From Acidobacteriota bacterium (lineage in GTDB: Bacteria; Acidobacteriota; Vicinamibacteria; Vicinamibacterales; Vicinamibacteraceae): DNA of 9,892 bases. The notes below the pieces were generated by a model that was not told the origin of the DNA, searched no databases, and worked only from the letters and a program-made list of their open reading frames with translations. The translations under genes and the position numbers were made by a program. The DNA is taken from the NCBI GenBank assembly GCA_023429845.1, contig JAEZCY010000016.1, forward strand, positions 1 to 9,892, written 5' to 3'. Shown here one piece after another: positions 7,548-9,892 of the stretch. Positions within the stretch are counted from its first letter, which is position 1, and each line of letters opens with the position of its first letter.

Positions 7548-9422
7548 ATGGGCTTCCTCGCGCCGCTGTTCCTGGCCGGCCTCGCGGCCGTGGCCGTGCC
7601 GGTGCTGCTGCACCTGTTCCGGCGCGAGATCGCGCCGCCGGTACCGTTCACGGCGGTGCGTTTCCTCCAGAAGCGCACCATCGAACGGCAGGAACGTCGC
7701 CGCATCCAGGACCCGTGGTTGCTGCTGTTGCGGGTGGCGGCCCTTGCGCTGCTCGCGCTCGCCTTCGCGCGCCCGTACCTGAAGGCCGACGCGCCGAGCG
7801 CCCCGCCGGTGGTCCTCGCGGTGGACGTGTCCTACAGCATGGGCGCGCCGGGACGGCTCGACGCCGCACGCCAGGCAGCCGAACGGACGTTGTCGGAGCT
7901 GTCGGCGGGCACGCCGGTGGCGCTCGTGAGCTTCGGCGATCGCGCCCACGTGATCGCGGAGCCGAGCACGGATCACGGCGCCGTGCGCGGTCAACTGTCC
8001 GCCCTGCGTGTGGGGCATGGCGCCACGCGCTACGCCGCACCGCTCGAGGCGGCGCGCGGGCTGCTCGACGGGCGTCCGGGTCGCGTCGTCGTCTTCACCG
8101 ACATGCAGTCGCGGGGTTGGTCGCGTGGCACCACGAGCCTGCCCGACAACGTGACTCTCGATGTCGTCGGCGTGGGTGTGCGCGTGGACAACGTGCTGCT
8201 GCGCGACCTCGTCGTCACGCGGGAGCAGGCCCGCCTCGTGGTGAGCAACGCTGGTCAGACGCCGGCCAGTCTCGTCGTGACGCTCGCCAGGCAGGCGCAA
8301 CCGCCTCGGCGGGAGACGATCGCGCTCGACGCCGGAGTCAGTCGCGACGTCGTGTTCGAGGGGCCGCACGAGAGCGGCGCCTACGTGGCTCGCGTCGAAC
8401 ATGCCGGTGGCCTGCCAGCCGACAACGAGCGGCACGCCATGTTCCGCGAAACCGCGGCCACGTCGGTCCGCGTGCTCGTGGGAGACGATGTCGAACGGAC
8501 GCGGGCGTTCTTCGTCGACCGGGCATTCGCGGCGCTGGGCAGCGATTCTGGCGCGTCCTTCGCGGTGACGACGAGCGCCGGCGCGACCGCCCTTGCCCCC
8601 GAGGCGCTCGCGCCCGCCGATCTGGTCGTGTGGCTCTCGGCGACCGGCATCGACAGGCGTGTGGTGCCGACACTCGAGCAGTACGTGCGCGACGGCGGCC
8701 GCCTCGTCGTCGCCTGCGGACCCGGGCTCGACCCGCGCGTGGCCGACGTCGTGACGCGGCCCTTCGGTATCACGCTGGCGGGCAGTGCGCCGGGCTCCGT
8801 GCCGGGCGGGTTCGTCGCCCAGGATCCGCGTCACCCCTTGCTGGCGGCGCTGGGGGAGGCGCGTGTGGATCTGGCCCGGACGGACGTCTCGCAAGCCTGC
8901 GACATGCGCGTGAGCGGAACCGCCGCGACGATCAGCCGGTTCGCCGACGGACGCGTTGCCCTGGCCGAATCGCGCGTCGGGGCCGGACACCTGCTGGTGC
9001 TGGCGACCGACCTGGGACGGCAGTGGAACAACCTGCCGGTCCAGCCCGCGTTCGTCCCCTTGGTCGGAGAGATCGCGCGGCACCTGCTGGGTGAGGACGT
9101 GGGCGCCCGTGTGGCGCTGGCGACGGTGGAGGACCCCCGGTACCAACGTCCCGGTGTCTGGCCGGTCGGCCCGCGTGGGCAGGAGGTGGCCGTGGACGTG
9201 GACGTTTCCGAGTCCGATCAGGCAACGGTGAGCGTGGAGGAGTTCCAGCAGGCCCTCGCCCGTCCGCCGGCCGACGAGGTGCGTGTGGCGCGCGTGCAAG
9301 CCGTGCGTCTCGAACAGGACCAGAACCTGTGGCGATACGGCGTCGGGCTCCTGGGCCTCACACTCGTCGTGGAGAGCCTCGTCGCGCGGCGCACGCGACG
9401 ACGTACGGAGGTGGTGTCGTGA
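7548..9422 (+). CDS. BatA N-terminal/VWA domain membrane protein
   Basis: This 624-residue protein starts with the BatA (aerotolerance regulator N-terminal) module. Helix one is FLAPLFLAGLAAVAVPVLLH, followed by a basic loop (RRE, then PFTAVRFLQKRTIERQERRR) and helix two LLLLRVAALALLALAFARPYL. A VWA domain follows with a complete metal site: DVSYSMG with D93, S95 and S97, T160 in GATRYAAP, and D185 in VVVFTDMQS. Residues about 308-400 (RVLVGDDVERTRAFF, ADLVVWLSA, YVRDGGRLVV) and 478-508 (LLVLATDLGRQWNNLPVQ, FVPLVGEI) look like the glutamine-amidotransferase-like region of larger BatA/DUF4159-type proteins. A third helix at about 596-614 is followed by ARRTRRRT. The positive charges put the loop and tail in the cytoplasm and the VWA region in the periplasm. 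It is the probable membrane partner of MoxR. Its stop overlaps the next start by one base. Confidence 0.92.
   Translation: MGFLAPLFLAGLAAVAVPVLLHLFRREIAPPVPFTAVRFLQKRTIERQERRRIQDPWLLLLRVAALALLALAFARPYLKADAPSAPPVVLAVDVSYSMGAPGRLDAARQAAERTLSELSAGTPVALVSFGDRAHVIAEPSTDHGAVRGQLSALRVGHGATRYAAPLEAARGLLDGRPGRVVVFTDMQSRGWSRGTTSLPDNVTLDVVGVGVRVDNVLLRDLVVTREQARLVVSNAGQTPASLVVTLARQAQPPRRETIALDAGVSRDVVFEGPHESGAYVARVEHAGGLPADNERHAMFRETAATSVRVLVGDDVERTRAFFVDRAFAALGSDSGASFAVTTSAGATALAPEALAPADLVVWLSATGIDRRVVPTLEQYVRDGGRLVVACGPGLDPRVADVVTRPFGITLAGSAPGSVPGGFVAQDPRHPLLAALGEARVDLARTDVSQACDMRVSGTAATISRFADGRVALAESRVGAGHLLVLATDLGRQWNNLPVQPAFVPLVGEIARHLLGEDVGARVALATVEDPRYQRPGVWPVGPRGQEVAVDVDVSESDQATVSVEEFQQALARPPADEVRVARVQAVRLEQDQNLWRYGVGLLGLTLVVESLVARRTRRRTEVVS
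9407..9413 (+). promoter_or_regulatory. Strong Shine-Dalgarno for the final gene
   Basis: GGAGGTG, a near-complete complement of the 16S rRNA tail, lies eight bases before the ATG at 9422. It is the best ribosome binding site in the window and supports the start of the incomplete last gene. Confidence 0.65.
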
Positions 9423-9892
9423 TGAATCCAGCGGCCGATCCACTCAGGCAGTCGCTCGATACGCTGGCCAGCGCCTGGTGGCGCGTGCGGTGGGCGCGCG
9501 TGCTCGCGCGCACGGCTGCCCTCGTCGCGAGCGTGCTGATTGCCTGGGCGCTCGTCGATCGCCTGCGCCCGCTGGGTCGATGGCCGCTGCTGATCTCGGG
9601 TGCCGTCGTCGCGCTCGTCGTCCTGCTCGCTGCGTGGTGGCTGCAGCGCCGGGCGACGGCGCGACCCCAGGCCGAGCAGATGGCCCGCCTTGTCGAGGAG
9701 CAGTGTCCTGAACTCGAGGCGACGTTGCGCAGCGCGCTCGACCCGGCGGCCGAAGCGGGCCCGTTCGGCGTCGTCGTGCGTGCCGACGCTGCCGACGCGC
9801 TGGCCCGTCTCGACGAGGCGCGCATCGTGGACCCGGACGATCGTCGCCGGGCCTGGTTGTGGGCCGGCGTCGGGCTGGCGGCGGTGCTCGTG
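9422..9892 (+). CDS. Multi-pass membrane protein, DUF4175-like N-terminus, 3'-truncated
   Basis: The frame is open from ATG 9422 to the window end, giving 157 codons with no stop. It begins MNPAADPLRQSLDTLASAWW, then a basic stretch and two membrane helices (about 31-48 and 54-74). A soluble segment follows with ARLVEEQCPELEATLRSALD (88-107), and a third helix begins at WLWAGVGLAAVLV at the edge. This two-helix start followed by a VEE-x-PELE-x-L segment resembles the N-terminus of the large membrane proteins, DUF4175-like, often encoded after BatA/VWA genes; full-length relatives are usually many hundreds of residues. Position fits the operon: TGATG overlap with the BatA/VWA gene and a strong ribosome binding site. 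The family name is tentative because most of the protein is outside the window. Confidence 0.75.
   Translation, partial: MNPAADPLRQSLDTLASAWWRVRWARVLARTAALVASVLIAWALVDRLRPLGRWPLLISGAVVALVVLLAAWWLQRRATARPQAEQMARLVEEQCPELEATLRSALDPAAEAGPFGVVVRADAADALARLDEARIVDPDDRRRAWLWAGVGLAAVLV

Noticed and set aside
7409..9094. Plus-strand open frame of about 561 codons in another frame over the DUF58 and BatA genes
   Set aside because: Arg/Gly/Ala-rich shadow with no motifs, crossing two well-supported genes.
7542..9443. Minus-strand open frame of about 633 codons opposite the BatA/VWA gene
   Set aside because: It mirrors the codon structure of the real gene, has no domain signature and is Arg/His-rich.

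Overview
The window comes from a very GC-rich bacterial chromosome. All eight genes lie on the + strand, tightly packed, with several ATGA or TGATG stop/start overlaps. No RNA genes, mobile elements, CRISPR arrays or long repeats were seen. The gene families and the MoxR/DUF58/BatA operon style suggest a GC-rich Gram-negative lineage such as Acidobacteriota (for example Vicinamibacteria). That placement is an inference from style and content, with no taxonomic marker in the window.

Layout. (1) Bases 1-522 hold the 3' part of an isoprenylcysteine-carboxyl-methyltransferase (ICMT/YpbQ-like) membrane methyltransferase. It overlaps by ATGA with (2) 519-1982, a polytopic GT-C glycosyltransferase resembling the PIG-V/mannosyltransferase family. 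These two end one transcription unit. (3) Bases 1983-2154 are a short intergenic region with a GC-rich hairpin and a perfect TATAAT -10 element. (4) From about 2155 a second unit runs beyond the window end. Its genes are a secreted TPR protein with an embedded gluzincin (HExxH) peptidase domain (2155-4713), a small secreted DUF4159 protein (4710-5507), a MoxR AAA+ ATPase (5598-6635), a soluble DUF58 protein with a VWA-type metal site (6637-7545), a membrane-anchored BatA/VWA protein (7548-9422) and the start of a multi-pass membrane protein that looks DUF4175-like (9422 to the end, incomplete).

How the genes may work together. MoxR ATPases paired with VWA proteins are generally seen as chaperone-like modules that remodel or metallate partners. 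Here the ATPase and DUF58 are predicted cytoplasmic, while the BatA/VWA protein places its VWA domain in the periplasm between membrane anchors. The upstream protease and DUF4159 protein carry signal peptides and so also face the periplasm. The most interesting reading is a trans-envelope MoxR/VWA module with its own secreted TPR-protease. The core MoxR-DUF58-BatA set is a known recurring neighbourhood; the less familiar part is the translationally coupled protease plus stand-alone DUF4159 at its head. The substrate and physiological role cannot be read from the sequence.
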